A stretch of DNA of 64,000 bases from Hyphomicrobium sp. CS1GBMeth3 (lineage in GTDB: Bacteria; Pseudomonadota; Alphaproteobacteria; Rhizobiales; Hyphomicrobiaceae). The stretch spans positions 2,012,501 to 2,076,500 of the forward strand of contig NZ_FPHO01000003.1 in the NCBI RefSeq assembly GCF_900117455.1, written 5' to 3'. This document shows positions 8,928 through 19,199 of this stretch, in pieces (the first letter of the stretch is position 1; each line of letters opens with the position of its first letter). Both the position numbers and the translations under genes were made by a program. Below the pieces are notes generated by a model that saw nothing but the letters and a program-made list of their open reading frames with translations, ran no database searches and had not been told where the DNA came from.

Positions 8928-9890
8928 CTAAGGGCGGGGCGCGGCGGCACGGCGCAGCCTGTCGTTGATCGCTTCGCCGAGCCCGTGCTCCGGGATCGGC
9001 ATGACGGCAATGGTCCTGACGCCCGTGCGGTCGAGATCGCGCAGCGCCGCAAATAGCGCTGCCGCCGCCTCGGCGAGATCGCCGCTCGGGCTGAGGTTGA
9101 ACGACGGCCCGTCCGTCACCGGCGCTTCCGAGCCGAACGCGAGCAGCGCCTCTCCGGAACGAACGTCGGAAGCGTTGAGCCGCAGCTTCGCGTTCGGAGC
9201 ATAATGGCTCGCAAGCTGCCCTGGCGACGTCGGATGCGTGTCGTCGCTAAGAGGCTCATTCGTTAGCGACGCACCGAGCACGGCTTCGATGTCCTGCCGT
9301 GCAACGGCCCCGGGACGCAGAAGCCGCACCTCTCCTTCGGCCGTCACGGCCACCACGGCGCTTTCGAGTCCATGCTGCGTCGGGCCGCCGTCGAGCACCA
9401 TCGCCACCTTGCCGTCGAGATCCTCCTCGACGTGGCGCGCGGTCGTTGGGCTGACACGACCGCTGCGATTGGCCGAAGGTGCTGCGAGCGGTCGCCCCGC
9501 GGCCACCAGCAGAGCCTGTGCAACTGGCTGCGCCGGCACGCGAACCGCGACGGTGTCGAGCCCCGCCGTGACGAGATCGGAAATGCCGGCTTCAGCCCGC
9601 CGCGGCAGAACCAGCGTCAGCGGACCCGGCCAGAAGGCCTTGGCGAGAGCCCGCGCAACAGGCGTGAAAACCGCAATCTGCTCTGCGGCCGCGAGATCGG
9701 CCACGTGCACGATGAGCGGATTGAACTGCGGCCGTCCTTTGGCTGAGAAAATCGCTGCGACCGCCCGCCCGTTAGTCGCGTCCGCCCCGAGCCCGTAAAC
9801 GGTCTCGGTCGGAAACGCCACGAGCGCGCCGGCACGGACGAGACGTCCCGCGTCTTCGATTGCGGCCTGATCAGCGGGTCGTATTGGCAT
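8928..9890 (-). CDS. tsaC: L-threonylcarbamoyladenylate synthase, Sua5 type
   Basis: 320 residues. The YrdC-like domain (about 1-195) has FPTETVYGLGADA, KGRPQFNPLIVHV, FWPGPLTLVL and APSANRSGRVSPT; the linker SPGQLASHYAP and a C-terminal Sua5 domain follow. The enzyme makes threonylcarbamoyl-AMP from threonine, bicarbonate and ATP for t6A37 modification of ANN-decoding tRNAs. The extra C-terminal domain marks the longer Sua5 form rather than the short TsaC form. Its start lies 104 bp from the divergent acyl-CoA dehydrogenase. Confidence 0.95.
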   Translation of the reverse strand: MPIRPADQAAIEDAGRLVRAGALVAFPTETVYGLGADATNGRAVAAIFSAKGRPQFNPLIVHVADLAAAEQIAVFTPVARALAKAFWPGPLTLVLPRRAEAGISDLVTAGLDTVAVRVPAQPVAQALLVAAGRPLAAPSANRSGRVSPTTARHVEEDLDGKVAMVLDGGPTQHGLESAVVAVTAEGEVRLLRPGAVARQDIEAVLGASLTNEPLSDDTHPTSPGQLASHYAPNAKLRLNASDVRSGEALLAFGSEAPVTDGPSFNLSPSGDLAEAAAALFAALRDLDRTGVRTIAVMPIPEHGLGEAINDRLRRAAAPRP

Positions 9891-9994
9891 TCTGGCGGTT
9901 CGGCGCTTGGTCCGTTACGCTGACACGGCTTCCGCACGATGATCGGATTTGCTTGGCATCATCCGAATCGACGCGGGTCACGGAAGGGAAATCC

Positions 9995-11776
9995 ATGAGC
10001 TACGTGGCTCCAGTAGACGACATCCTCTTCGCACTCAAGTCGGTGTCCGATGTTTCGGGCGAGATGGATAAAAGTCCGGTGCGCGGCCTGGATGCGGACA
10101 CGCTGCAGGCGATCCTGGAGGAGGCCGGGAAGTTCGCGGCGGAGCAGTTGGCGCCGCTGAACACGGCCGGCGACCGCACGCCCTCCCGCTGGACAGATGG
10201 CCGCGTAGTCACCCCGCCCGGCTGGAAGGCCGCTTACGAGGCCTTCTGTGCGGCAGGCTGGAGCGCGCTGCCCTGCCCCGAAGCGTTCGGCGGCCAGGCC
10301 TTGCCGGAAACCGTGGCCGTCGCCGTTTGTGAGATGTGGAACGCTGCCAACCTGTCGTTCGGCCTCTGCCCGCTTCTGACCCAGGGTGCTATCGACGCCT
10401 TGAGCGCGGGCGGCTCGGCGGAGCTGAAGCAGCGTTACCTGCCGCGCATGGTGAGCGGCGAGTGGACCGGAACGATGAACCTCACGGAGCCGCACGCGGG
10501 CTCCGACCTCTCCGTCATACGCACCCGCGCGGAGCGCGCGTCCGACGGCACCTATCGCCTGTTCGGCACCAAGATCTTCATCACCTACGGCGACCACGAC
10601 CTGACGGACAATATCGTGCATCTCGTGCTCGCCCGCCTGCCCGACGCGCCCGAGGGCACGCGTGGCATCTCGCTGTTCCTCGTGCCGAAGCGTCTCGTCA
10701 ACGAGGACGGCTCGATCGGCGCCGAGAACGACGTCGTCTGCGCTGGGCTCGAGCACAAGCTCGGCATCCACGGCAGCCCGACCGCGGTCATGAAGTTCGG
10801 CGAGAAGGATGGTGCCGTCGGCTACCTCGTCGGCGAGGAGAACCGCGGCTTGAACACCATGTTCATCATGATGAATGCCGCGCGCCTCGCCGTCGGCATT
10901 CAGGGCGTCGCGATCGCAGAGCGCGCGACGCAGCACGCGGTCGCCTACGCCAAGGAGCGCCGTCAGGGCCGCTCCACGGCTACGCGCACCGCCGGCATGG
11001 TGCCCATCGCCGAGCACCCTGACGTTCGCCGCACGCTTCTCACCATGAAGGCGCTGACGCGCGCGGCCCGCGCCATCTGCTACGCGACGGCCGCCGAGAT
11101 CGACAAATCGCATCACGCCGAAACGGAAGCCGAGCGCGAGGCCGCAGCCGATCACGCCGCGCTCCTGACACCCGTCGCCAAAGCCTTCTCTACCGACATC
11201 GGCTGCGAGGTTGCGTCCCTCGGCGTGCAGGTGCACGGCGGCATGGGCTTCATCGAGGAGACAGGCGCGGCGCAGTTCTATCGCGACGCGCGCATTCTGC
11301 CGATCTACGAAGGCACCAATGGCATCCAGGCCATCGACCTTGTGACGCGCAAGCTGCCGCTTGCCGGCGGACGCCTGATCAAGGACGTCATCGCCGAATA
11401 CGAGGCGACGGCGCGTGAGGTGAAGGCGATCAACAGGCTCGAGCTCGGTCGCACGGGCCAGCGCTTGGCCTCCGCGGTCGTCGCCTTCTCCGAGGCCACC
11501 GCATGGATGGGCGAGGCCCTTGAGCACACCCCCAATCTGGCTTTGGCCGGCGCGACACCCTACCTGCGGCTGTTCGGCATCGTAGCGGGCGGTCATTATC
11601 TTGCAAAAGGCGCGCTGTTTGGTCTCGAGCAGGGTGGCGCGGAGGGAATGGAGGCCGTAGCGTTGACGCGCTTCTTTGCCGAGAACCTGTCAGTGACGGC
11701 GCCGGGCCTCGCGGCTGTCGTGACCTCGGGTGGTGACGCGGTATTGGATGCGCTGCCGGAGACAACGCCGGCATAG
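9995..11776 (+). CDS. Acyl-CoA dehydrogenase, DmdC-like long form
   Basis: 593 residues from the ATG at 9995 (GGAAGGGAA ribosome site). The acyl-CoA dehydrogenase order is visible: N-terminal helices, the beta domain with MNLTEPHAGSDL and FGTKIFITYGDHD, the C-terminal helical domain with VHGGMGFIEETGAAQFYRDA and the catalytic-base region PIYEGTNGIQAIDL, then an extra C-terminal helical domain of about 120 residues. The length and extension match the DmdC/AidB-related branch (3-methylmercaptopropionyl-CoA or similar substrates). No other DMSP genes are nearby, so the substrate is open. Confidence 0.9.
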   Translation: MSYVAPVDDILFALKSVSDVSGEMDKSPVRGLDADTLQAILEEAGKFAAEQLAPLNTAGDRTPSRWTDGRVVTPPGWKAAYEAFCAAGWSALPCPEAFGGQALPETVAVAVCEMWNAANLSFGLCPLLTQGAIDALSAGGSAELKQRYLPRMVSGEWTGTMNLTEPHAGSDLSVIRTRAERASDGTYRLFGTKIFITYGDHDLTDNIVHLVLARLPDAPEGTRGISLFLVPKRLVNEDGSIGAENDVVCAGLEHKLGIHGSPTAVMKFGEKDGAVGYLVGEENRGLNTMFIMMNAARLAVGIQGVAIAERATQHAVAYAKERRQGRSTATRTAGMVPIAEHPDVRRTLLTMKALTRAARAICYATAAEIDKSHHAETEAEREAAADHAALLTPVAKAFSTDIGCEVASLGVQVHGGMGFIEETGAAQFYRDARILPIYEGTNGIQAIDLVTRKLPLAGGRLIKDVIAEYEATAREVKAINRLELGRTGQRLASAVVAFSEATAWMGEALEHTPNLALAGATPYLRLFGIVAGGHYLAKGALFGLEQGGAEGMEAVALTRFFAENLSVTAPGLAAVVTSGGDAVLDALPETTPA

Positions 11777-11791
11777 CAGGGGAGGTGGGGG

Positions 11792-13312
11792 ATGCGGCTC
11801 GGCCGGCTGGCGGCTCTCGGGTGGGTCTTGGTGTTGGCCGCCGGCATCGGCTCGGCGGACGCCGGTTGGCTGTCGCGGATCTTGCGCGAGGCCGGTGAGG
11901 CGGGCGGCGGAGGCGTCGTCTCGAAAGTCGGCAAGTCCGGCTTTGGCGCGCTCGACAACGCGGCGGCCCATGTCGCGACGCTGCCGAAAATGCCGGGCAG
12001 CGCCGCGGCACTCGCCGCGCATGTGACGCCCGAAGGCCATTGGAAGTTCGTCAACCGCGAAGGCCAAGTCTTCACCGCCGCCACGCCCGACGAGCTGGCC
12101 CGTGTCAGCGCGACGCTCACGCCCGAGGCGGCGCCCGGCGGCAAGCTCGCGCTTTACCTCAGCCAGGACACCATCTTTGCGCAACGGAGCGCCTTGAAGG
12201 ATCTGCCGCGCGATGCAGACCTGCATGTCGTTGTCGGCAAGGACGCCTACCGCCTGCGCCGCTCCGATGCGCCGGCCGGCCTCGCCGCCGAGATTCGTCC
12301 GGGCCTTGTGGCCGCGATCGACAACCGCGCCCTGTTCGAGGAAACCGTCTACCGGCTCGCGAAACCGCTGAACCGTTCCAACATCCGTGTCCTGGCGCTG
12401 GAGACCGGCGGACCGACGCGCTTGTCCTCCGCGCCGCGTTACGATCCGGCGACGAAGGCGGCACTCGTCGATCATGTGGAGCCGGCAGCGCTTCCTGTAG
12501 CCCTCGCGGGGCTCAAGGGGCAGACGGCGCTCGTCACGGGCCGCATCGACGGCAACCGGCTGGTCTTCCGCGCCTCGCGCGGGCCGGAGCAGACGCTCGA
12601 CATTGCGACGCTCGTCAAAGCGGCGGAAGACGCCGACGTCAATCTCGTGCTCTTGCAGACGGCATCGACCCACCAGCCGGGCGGGCGTAATTGGCTCTGG
12701 CAGACTGTCTCCGTCTCCGGCCTCGACGATGCGATGAAGCGCACCACGTTCGGCGATTTCCTGAGCGCCCTCGGCGGCGCCGGTAGCGAGCTTACGGTCC
12801 GCGCTACGCCGGGCTCGACCGGCCGCGTCGTATTCTCAGCAACGCCCGCACCATCCGCATCCGCCCCCCTGAGCGAGACGGTCAGCGGCTGGATCGGCCT
12901 GAGCAATTGGATCGGTGAGATCACCGGCAACGTGGCCGTCAACGCGATCCAGGTCTTCGCGCGCGATGAAGCCCACGAGCGCGAGCTGGACGCGCGCATC
13001 GTGCCCGGCATCCCATCGGCGATCCAGTACGTCTACCTGGGCTCGCTCGTGGCGGGGCTCTTGGCGTGGCAGGTCTCGTTCGCCTGGTGGCGCCGCATCT
13101 GGCCGCCCGAGCAGCGGCACGAGTATGCAAGCCGCTTTGGCTACGTCGCGGCGCGCTTCGCACGCGTTATGGTGGCGATCGTCATATTCCTTCCGCTTGC
13201 CGGCATGCCGGCACTGATGTGGCTTGGCATGCTGCAGGTCTGGGGGTTGATCACGGCGCCGTTCCGGGCCGTGCGCTGGCTCTGGGGCCACGTCCGCCAC
13301 CAGAGCGCCTGA
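11792..13312 (+). CDS. Exported/membrane protein of unknown function, 506 residues
   Basis: Begins 15 bp after the acyl-CoA dehydrogenase stop with GGGGAGGTGGGGG ahead of the ATG. It has a signal peptide (ALGWVLVLAAGIGSADAG), a long soluble part of about 380 residues without known motifs, and at the C-terminus two hydrophobic segments (IQYVYLGSLVAGLLAW and VAIVIFLPLAGMPALMWLGM) with an Arg/Trp-rich tail. The large N-terminal part is probably periplasmic, anchored by the C-terminal helices. No family recognised; cotranscription with the dehydrogenase is suggested by spacing only. Confidence 0.75.
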   Translation: MRLGRLAALGWVLVLAAGIGSADAGWLSRILREAGEAGGGGVVSKVGKSGFGALDNAAAHVATLPKMPGSAAALAAHVTPEGHWKFVNREGQVFTAATPDELARVSATLTPEAAPGGKLALYLSQDTIFAQRSALKDLPRDADLHVVVGKDAYRLRRSDAPAGLAAEIRPGLVAAIDNRALFEETVYRLAKPLNRSNIRVLALETGGPTRLSSAPRYDPATKAALVDHVEPAALPVALAGLKGQTALVTGRIDGNRLVFRASRGPEQTLDIATLVKAAEDADVNLVLLQTASTHQPGGRNWLWQTVSVSGLDDAMKRTTFGDFLSALGGAGSELTVRATPGSTGRVVFSATPAPSASAPLSETVSGWIGLSNWIGEITGNVAVNAIQVFARDEAHERELDARIVPGIPSAIQYVYLGSLVAGLLAWQVSFAWWRRIWPPEQRHEYASRFGYVAARFARVMVAIVIFLPLAGMPALMWLGMLQVWGLITAPFRAVRWLWGHVRHQSA

Positions 13313-13462
13313 AGCGATCTAGATGAGACCCACGCGATAAGGGCGCGACGCACGCAGCCTTGGCGTGCAAGGGGGCTGGCATTCCAGGCTGGTCAGCTCG
13401 CGCGACTTCGCTATCATGGTCGCAACAAGAAACTTCGGAAACGCTCAGGACTTACGGTTAAC

Positions 13463-14413
13463 ATGGCAACTCTTCTCATCACGCATTCGGCGTTTCTCGA
13501 TCATGATCCGGGGTTCGGCCACCCGGAGCGCATCGATCGCATGCGCGCAATCGACAAGGTTCTCGCCCACGAGAGCTACAACGCCCTGAAGCGGGCGGAG
13601 GCGCCGCTGCGCGAAGATGTTGAAGAGCAGATCCTGCTCGTTCACCCGCAGCATCACCTCGATCGTATGAAGAACGCCGGCGAGATCGCCAAGAAGCGCA
13701 ACGGCGGCGTTCCGGTCGATGGCGACACGGTTATGTCAGGTGGCAGCATAGAGGCGGCGTTGCGCGCCGTGGGCGCTGGCCTCGAAGCCGTGGATGCCGT
13801 CATGGACAATCGCGTGGCCAACGCCTTCTGTCAGGTACGCCCGCCAGGCCACCACGCCGAGCCCGACCGGGCCATGGGCTTCTGCTTTTTCTCCAACGCG
13901 GCGATCGCGTCCTACTACGCCCGCGCGCGCTACGGCGCCGAGCGCGTCGCCGTCGTGGATTTCGATGTTCACCACGGCAACGGCACGCAGGATATCTTTT
14001 GGTCCGACAAGGATCTCTTTTACGGCTCGACGCACCAGATGCCGCTGTTTCCTGGCACCGGCGCCCTGTCGGAGACCGGCGTCGGCAACATCTGGAACGC
14101 GCCGCTGCGTGAGGGCGATGCCGGCGATACCTTCCGCGATGCCTTCACCTCGCGCATCCTGCAACCGCTACACGACTTCGGCCCGGACCTGATCGTGATT
14201 TCCGCTGGCTTCGACGCCCACAAGCGCGATCCGCTCGGCGGCCTGCGCCTGGTCGAAGCCGATTTCATGTGGGCGACGGAGGAGCTCGGCAAGATCGCCG
14301 AGAAGCACTGCCGCGGGCGCATCGTCTCCATGCTGGAGGGCGGCTACGACCTCGACGCGCTGGCGACATCGGTTGCGGTGCACGTGCGCACGCTCATGGA
14401 CCTCGGCAGCTAA
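13463..14413 (+). CDS. Histone-deacetylase-family (AcuC/APAH-like) zinc hydrolase
   Basis: 316 residues with the full HDAC-like signature: RPPGHHAEPDRAMGFCFFSN (His130-His131 pair), VVDFDVHHGNGTQDIFW (zinc ligands Asp168 and His170) and ISAGFDAHKRDPLGG (third zinc ligand Asp). Bacterial members deacetylate acetylpolyamines or acetylated proteins; the substrate is not evident. It lies 88 bp upstream of xseB on the same strand, an arrangement I believe is common in Rhizobiales. Confidence 0.93.
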   Translation: MATLLITHSAFLDHDPGFGHPERIDRMRAIDKVLAHESYNALKRAEAPLREDVEEQILLVHPQHHLDRMKNAGEIAKKRNGGVPVDGDTVMSGGSIEAALRAVGAGLEAVDAVMDNRVANAFCQVRPPGHHAEPDRAMGFCFFSNAAIASYYARARYGAERVAVVDFDVHHGNGTQDIFWSDKDLFYGSTHQMPLFPGTGALSETGVGNIWNAPLREGDAGDTFRDAFTSRILQPLHDFGPDLIVISAGFDAHKRDPLGGLRLVEADFMWATEELGKIAEKHCRGRIVSMLEGGYDLDALATSVAVHVRTLMDLGS

Positions 14414-14501
14414 GCTACTGTTTATACGCAATGAAACGAGGCGTGCGCGGCGGCGTCCGAGGCTCTAGACTTGGCTCCGAGAATCATGATCCGGAGAAGG
14501 A

Positions 14502-14762
14502 ATGAGCAAGCTGACGAACAAGAATCACGCCGACATCAAGGAGCTGAGCTTCGAGAAGGCGCTCAAGGAGCTCGAGACCATCGTCAGCCGCCTCGAACGG
14601 GGCGATGTCGAGCTCGAGGAGAGCATCACCATCTACGAACGCGGCGAGGCGCTGCGCGAGCATTGCGACCGCCTGTTGAAGCAGGCGGAGGCCCGTGTCG
14701 AGAAGCTGACTGTCGGCGCCGACGGAACCCCGCGCGGCACAGAGCCCCTCGATCCGGAATAG
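14502..14762 (+). CDS. xseB: Exodeoxyribonuclease VII small subunit
   Basis: 86 residues with the XseB core [39 protein letters not shown]. It forms two helices that bind XseA to degrade single-stranded DNA. GGAGAAGG lies 5 bases before the ATG. In many bacteria xseB is followed by ispA and then dxs; here the 272 bp up to dxs hold no ispA. Confidence 0.95.
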   Translation: MSKLTNKNHADIKELSFEKALKELETIVSRLERGDVELEESITIYERGEALREHCDRLLKQAEARVEKLTVGADGTPRGTEPLDPE

Positions 14763-15034
14763 GAACCACCGGCGAGGCCGCACGAGCCTGGAATAACAGG
14801 CGTTCCGGCGGAGCCCGCTTTGAAGCCAAGATCTTTGGCCGTTCGATGCGCCCTTCACCGCCCGCAAGGGCTCCGGGGGCGCATCTTCTGCCGCAGGAAC
14901 CGCGACACGAACGTCCGGTCTCGGCCCTTCATCCGCCACCCTTTCGGCGCTAGAGTAGTTTGAATGCGGATACGGCCGGAGAGGTGGCGGTCCGCCGGGG
15001 CCACGGCTCCGCTTTGGAAGGATGATGCCCTGCC

Positions 15035-16939
15035 GTGAGCAAGACCCCGCTCCTCGATACGATCAGGACCCCCGAGGATCTCCGCCAGCAACCCGAAACC
15101 GCCCTCCGGCAGATCGCGGACGAGCTGCGCCTCGAGACCATCGACGCCGTTTCCGTGACCGGCGGCCATCTGGGCGCTGGCCTCGGCGTGGTCGAGCTGA
15201 CGGTGGCCCTGCACTGGGTCTTCGACACGCCGCGCGACCGCCTGATCTGGGACGTCGGCCACCAGTCCTATCCGCACAAGATCCTGACCGGCCGCCGCGA
15301 CCGCATCCGCACGCTCCGTCAGGGCGGTGGGCTGTCAGGCTTCACCAGGCGGGCCGAGAGCGAATACGATCCCTTCGGCGCCGCCCACTCGTCGACGTCG
15401 ATCTCCGCCGGCCTCGGCATGGCCGTCGCGCGCGATCTCAAGGGCGGCGACAACAACGTCATCTGCGTGATCGGCGACGGCGCCATGAGCGCTGGCATGG
15501 CTTACGAGGCCATCAACAACGCCGGCGCCCGCGACGAGCGCCTGATCGTCATCCTGAACGACAACGACATGTCGATCGCGCCGCCGACCGGCGCCTTCTC
15601 GTCGTATCTCGCCCGCGTCACGTCGAGCGGCACGTACCTGCAACTCCGTGATTTCGCCAAGCAGCTTGCCAAGCGCTTGCCGAAGAGCTGGGAGCGGCGC
15701 GCCGCCCGCATGGAGGAATACACGCGCCACCTGTGGCAGGGCGGCATGTGGTTCGAGGAGCTGGGTTTCTATTACGTCGGTCCCATCGACGGGCACGACC
15801 TCGACCAGCTTCTGCCCGTGCTGAAGAACGTGCGCGACACCAAGCAGGGGCCGATCCTCGTCCACGTCGTTACCAAGAAGGGCAAGGGCTACGCGCCCGC
15901 CGAGGCTTCCGACGACAAGTATCATGGCGTGGCGCGCTTCAACATCGTCACCGGCGCCCAGATCAAGCCGCAGCAGAACGCGCCGACGTTCACGCGCGTG
16001 TTCGCCGACAGCCTGATCGCGGAGGCCCGCAAGGACAAGCGCATCGTCGCCATCACGGCAGCCATGCCCGACGGTACGGGGCTCGACCTGTTCGGGAAGG
16101 AGTTTCCCGACCGCACGTTCGACGTCGGCATCGCCGAGCAGCACGCCGTCACGTTTGCCGCCGGTCTTGCCACCGAGGGCCTGAAGCCGTTCTGCGCGCT
16201 CTATTCCACATTCCTGCAACGCGCCTACGATCAGGTCGTGCACGACGTCGCCATCCAGCGCCTGCCGGTCCGCTTCGCCATCGACCGCGCCGGCCTCGTC
16301 GGCGCCGACGGCCCGACCCACGCCGGATCTTTCGATCTCGCCTACCTCGGCTGCCTGCCGGACTTCGTCATCATGGCCGCCGCCGACGAGGCCGAGCTTG
16401 TGCACATGGTTGCCACCGCCGCTGCAATCGACGATCGCCCGTCCGCCCTCCGTTATCCCCGCGGCGAGGGCATGGGCATCGAGCGTCCGTTGGAGGGTGT
16501 TCCGCTCGAGATCGGCAAGGGCCGCATCGTCCGCGAAGGCACTGCCGTCGCCATCCTGTCGCTCGGCACGCGGCTCGGCGAAGCAACGAAGGCCGCCGAC
16601 CAGCTTGCCGCCATGGGTCTGTCGACGACGGTCGCGGACGCGCGCTTCATGAAGCCCCTCGACCGCGATCTGATCGCGCGTCTGGCCAAGGAGCACGAGG
16701 TGCTGATCACGATCGAGGAGGGCTCGATCGGCGGCTTCGGCAGCCATGTGCTGCAGGAATTGGCGGAGGCCGGGCTGCTCGATCGCGGCCTCAAGGTGCG
16801 CACCATGGTGCTACCCGATGCCTTCATCGATCACGATGCTCCTGCGAAGATGTACGAGCGTGCGGGCCTCGCTGCACCGGACATCGTCAAGACTGCGCTC
16901 GCCGCTCTCGGCCGGGACGTGCTGGCTAGCCGCGCGTGA
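15035..16939 (+). CDS. dxs: 1-deoxy-D-xylulose-5-phosphate synthase
   Basis: 634 residues starting at GTG 15035 (GGAAGGATGATG upstream). Thiamine-diphosphate enzyme joining pyruvate and glyceraldehyde 3-phosphate, first step of the MEP isoprenoid pathway. Visible motifs: [16 protein letters not shown], the ThDP/Mg motif [18 protein letters not shown] (147-164), the transketolase-domain [18 protein letters not shown] with its Glu, and [15 protein letters not shown]. Full length for the family. Its TGA overlaps the GTG start of the next gene. Confidence 0.97.
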   Translation: MSKTPLLDTIRTPEDLRQQPETALRQIADELRLETIDAVSVTGGHLGAGLGVVELTVALHWVFDTPRDRLIWDVGHQSYPHKILTGRRDRIRTLRQGGGLSGFTRRAESEYDPFGAAHSSTSISAGLGMAVARDLKGGDNNVICVIGDGAMSAGMAYEAINNAGARDERLIVILNDNDMSIAPPTGAFSSYLARVTSSGTYLQLRDFAKQLAKRLPKSWERRAARMEEYTRHLWQGGMWFEELGFYYVGPIDGHDLDQLLPVLKNVRDTKQGPILVHVVTKKGKGYAPAEASDDKYHGVARFNIVTGAQIKPQQNAPTFTRVFADSLIAEARKDKRIVAITAAMPDGTGLDLFGKEFPDRTFDVGIAEQHAVTFAAGLATEGLKPFCALYSTFLQRAYDQVVHDVAIQRLPVRFAIDRAGLVGADGPTHAGSFDLAYLGCLPDFVIMAAADEAELVHMVATAAAIDDRPSALRYPRGEGMGIERPLEGVPLEIGKGRIVREGTAVAILSLGTRLGEATKAADQLAAMGLSTTVADARFMKPLDRDLIARLAKEHEVLITIEEGSIGGFGSHVLQELAEAGLLDRGLKVRTMVLPDAFIDHDAPAKMYERAGLAAPDIVKTALAALGRDVLASRA

Positions 16940-17916
16940 TCTCAAAACTTCGCGCTGGGCCCGTCAAGAGCGACGCGCCCGAGCCTCCCGCAAAGCCCGA
17001 GACCATTGGAGAGTGGATCGGCGTTGCGCTGGTGCTGGCCATGTTCGCCATCACGGGGCTTGTCGGGCTCCTCACGCTGTGGTCCGGCGCCCGTGGCTTC
17101 CTCGCGGGCGATTTCTCGCTCCCGATGGCGCTGTTCCTGGTCGCCATGGGGTCGATTTTTACAACAATCGGCTTCGGCTTCTTCTATTTCCGCTTCGTCA
17201 AGAAGCCGCTGTGGGACGCTGAGGAGCGACGCCTCGCCGCCCGATATCCGGGCCAGCCATGGATGCTGCGCAAGGACTGGGCGGCCCGGCGCATCGTTCA
17301 TTCGAATGCCGGCGTCGCCGCGCTCCTCTGGATCTGGAATATCGGCTGGTGGGGTGGGATTGCCTTTATCGGCACGGTCAATCGAGCCAAGATCGAGGCC
17401 GCGCTCGCGGAGTCGTGGGGAAGCTGGATCGTAGCTGCGATCTTCCTCGGCGCCGGGCTCTTGGGATTGCACTTTGCGTTCGCGGCCACGCGCACCTACT
17501 GGCGCTTTGGGCGAACGACACTCTTGCTCGATTCCTTGCCGGCCTACTTCGGCGATCGGTTCCGCGGCACAGTCGAGGCGCGGCTGACAGGACGCCCGGC
17601 TAATCCCCTCAAGGCGGAGCTTGTGTGCGAGCGTCTGGAGTGGATACGCCAGCTCAGCGGGGGCAAGAAGACATCGAAGCTCAAGGTGGAGGAGCTGGTG
17701 CGCGCCTCCGCGGAGATTCCGCCGTCGCGCCTGCTCGTGTCGCGCCGTAGCGTGCGCATTCCCGTCGAGATTGATCTGCCGGAGCGTGGTTTAGAATCGA
17801 GCCTGGACAGCCAGGGCAACGGCATCCGCTGGACGCTGCACGTCGAAACCACAGCGCCGGATGCGAACATGTTCGCGTGCGCATTCGAAGTGCCGGTCTA
17901 CCCGCGCCGAACATAG
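16936..17916 (+). CDS. Membrane protein of unknown function coupled to dxs
   Basis: 326 residues, GTG start overlapping the dxs stop as GTGA, so translation is probably coupled. Four hydrophobic segments: [38 protein letters not shown], a Trp-rich one ([18 protein letters not shown]) and [19 protein letters not shown], then a soluble beta-rich C-terminal part of about 140 residues. Arrangement resembles DUF3592-type proteins, but that assignment is tentative. No functional link to isoprenoid synthesis is visible beyond position. Confidence 0.75.
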   Translation: MISKLRAGPVKSDAPEPPAKPETIGEWIGVALVLAMFAITGLVGLLTLWSGARGFLAGDFSLPMALFLVAMGSIFTTIGFGFFYFRFVKKPLWDAEERRLAARYPGQPWMLRKDWAARRIVHSNAGVAALLWIWNIGWWGGIAFIGTVNRAKIEAALAESWGSWIVAAIFLGAGLLGLHFAFAATRTYWRFGRTTLLLDSLPAYFGDRFRGTVEARLTGRPANPLKAELVCERLEWIRQLSGGKKTSKLKVEELVRASAEIPPSRLLVSRRSVRIPVEIDLPERGLESSLDSQGNGIRWTLHVETTAPDANMFACAFEVPVYPRRT

Positions 17917-17960
17917 GTCCGTCTCGCGGTCAGGCCGCGTTCTACCGATCTCTCCTGGCA

Positions 17961-19118
17961 TTATTCGATGGATGAGATCAGAGCGCTCGCAGTGGCTGCT
18001 GCTACCGCAGCAGCGGCCGGAACGCCGTAGCGACCGCCCGCGACGCGCATTTCCGGCGTCAGCCAATGATAGAAGTCCCGCGCCAGCGGCCGCACGCGTC
18101 GGCGCACCTCGGCAACGCCACGCCCGACGCGCGTTAGCGCAAGGGCATAGTCGTCGATCTCGACACCCGTGTTCGCTCGCGTCCAGTGACGCTTGTAGTC
18201 GTCGCTCGGTGCCAGGAGATCGTAGCGACGGAAACCCTGCTCGAAGCACCATGCGATGGTGCGCAGCATCTGCTCCTGCCCGGGGCTCAGGGAACTGTAC
18301 GTCTCGTCGTACGCACCGAGATAGGCCATATAGTCAGACCGGTTCGCAAACCCCATTTCAACGCCGATAAGGGCTTGCCCCGCCTTGAGCGCGGTGACGA
18401 TCGTGCTGCCGGCAAGAACCGCCCCGCGCAGAATCCGCTCCCACTCTCCGCCGTTGAACACCGGACTTGAGACACCGCGCTGCGTGAGCCAATCGCGTTT
18501 CCAGCGCACGGCCGTATCGAACGCGGTCGCTGCCTCTGCGCCGCGTAGCACCTCGAACGACAGCGGTCCGGCTTGCGCTTCGAAACGCTGCAGCCTCTGA
18601 CGGCGGTTACGCCGCGTTCGACTCGAGAACGAAGCCTCGTAGGCCGCGAACGCTCCATAGCCGGCGAGATCGATGTAATGCGACGTTTCTCGCGCAGACT
18701 GGGATGTGCCATGGCGTGCGAGGGCCATGTGCAGCCCGCCATCTTGCCGGACCTTGCGCAGCAGGATGAGATCGATGCCTCTGCGGCGCAGCGCGTTGCA
18801 AATCCTGATGAGCTCGTCTGCCTCGAGCGCGCCGCCGACGACGTCGGTGTATTGCGACAGCGGATGGACGAGTGGCACTGCGGTGCGCGCGCCAAGCAGC
18901 CGCTCGCGGCGAAGTGGAAGCATCAGCGATGTGCTGCAGTCCCGTCGAACGACGGCGACCAGCGGCTCGGAGCCCTGCCGTTCGGCAAGCTCCGCCGCCG
19001 CCACGACCAGCTCGAATTTTTCGAACGCGCCAACCTGTGCGCGGGATTCCGCGTCCATCCAAAGCGGACGCAGGCGCGTGATGGCATCGAGGCCGGATGC
19101 GATCTCCAGGGCGTCCAT
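17961..19118 (-). CDS. GNAT/CelD-like acetyltransferase-fold protein
   Basis: 385 residues resembling the CelD/BioF2-like GNAT group: two acetyltransferase-fold halves, with RKVRQDGGLHMALARHGTSQ, the basic block SFSSRTRRNRRQRLQRFEAQ, AVRWKRDWLTQRG and the C-terminal GYSS-like YDETYSSLSPGQEQMLRTIAWCFEQGFRRYDLL. A hydrophobic Ala-rich tail ends the protein. Family members are found with exopolysaccharide genes, FemAB-like in fold. It sits downstream of ftsI on the same strand where murE would be expected. Confidence 0.8.
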   Translation of the reverse strand: MDALEIASGLDAITRLRPLWMDAESRAQVGAFEKFELVVAAAELAERQGSEPLVAVVRRDCSTSLMLPLRRERLLGARTAVPLVHPLSQYTDVVGGALEADELIRICNALRRRGIDLILLRKVRQDGGLHMALARHGTSQSARETSHYIDLAGYGAFAAYEASFSSRTRRNRRQRLQRFEAQAGPLSFEVLRGAEAATAFDTAVRWKRDWLTQRGVSSPVFNGGEWERILRGAVLAGSTIVTALKAGQALIGVEMGFANRSDYMAYLGAYDETYSSLSPGQEQMLRTIAWCFEQGFRRYDLLAPSDDYKRHWTRANTGVEIDDYALALTRVGRGVAEVRRRVRPLARDFYHWLTPEMRVAGGRYGVPAAAAVAAATASALISSIE

Positions 19119-19199
19119 GGCGGAGATTGTGCCTTCAACTCGGCGTTATGTGAGGACCGAGAAGAACTATCCGTATGAGCAGTGTCGATTGTGTTAAGC

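Noticed and set aside
9959..11596. Long open frame (545 codons) on the minus strand
   Set aside because: Lies fully antisense to the acyl-CoA dehydrogenase, whose protein has clear family motifs; the antisense product is His/Arg-rich with no domain. A GC-skew artefact.
15335..16747. Long open frame (470 codons) antisense to dxs
   Set aside because: Same reasoning: dxs motifs are unmistakable on the plus strand; the antisense product resembles no protein.
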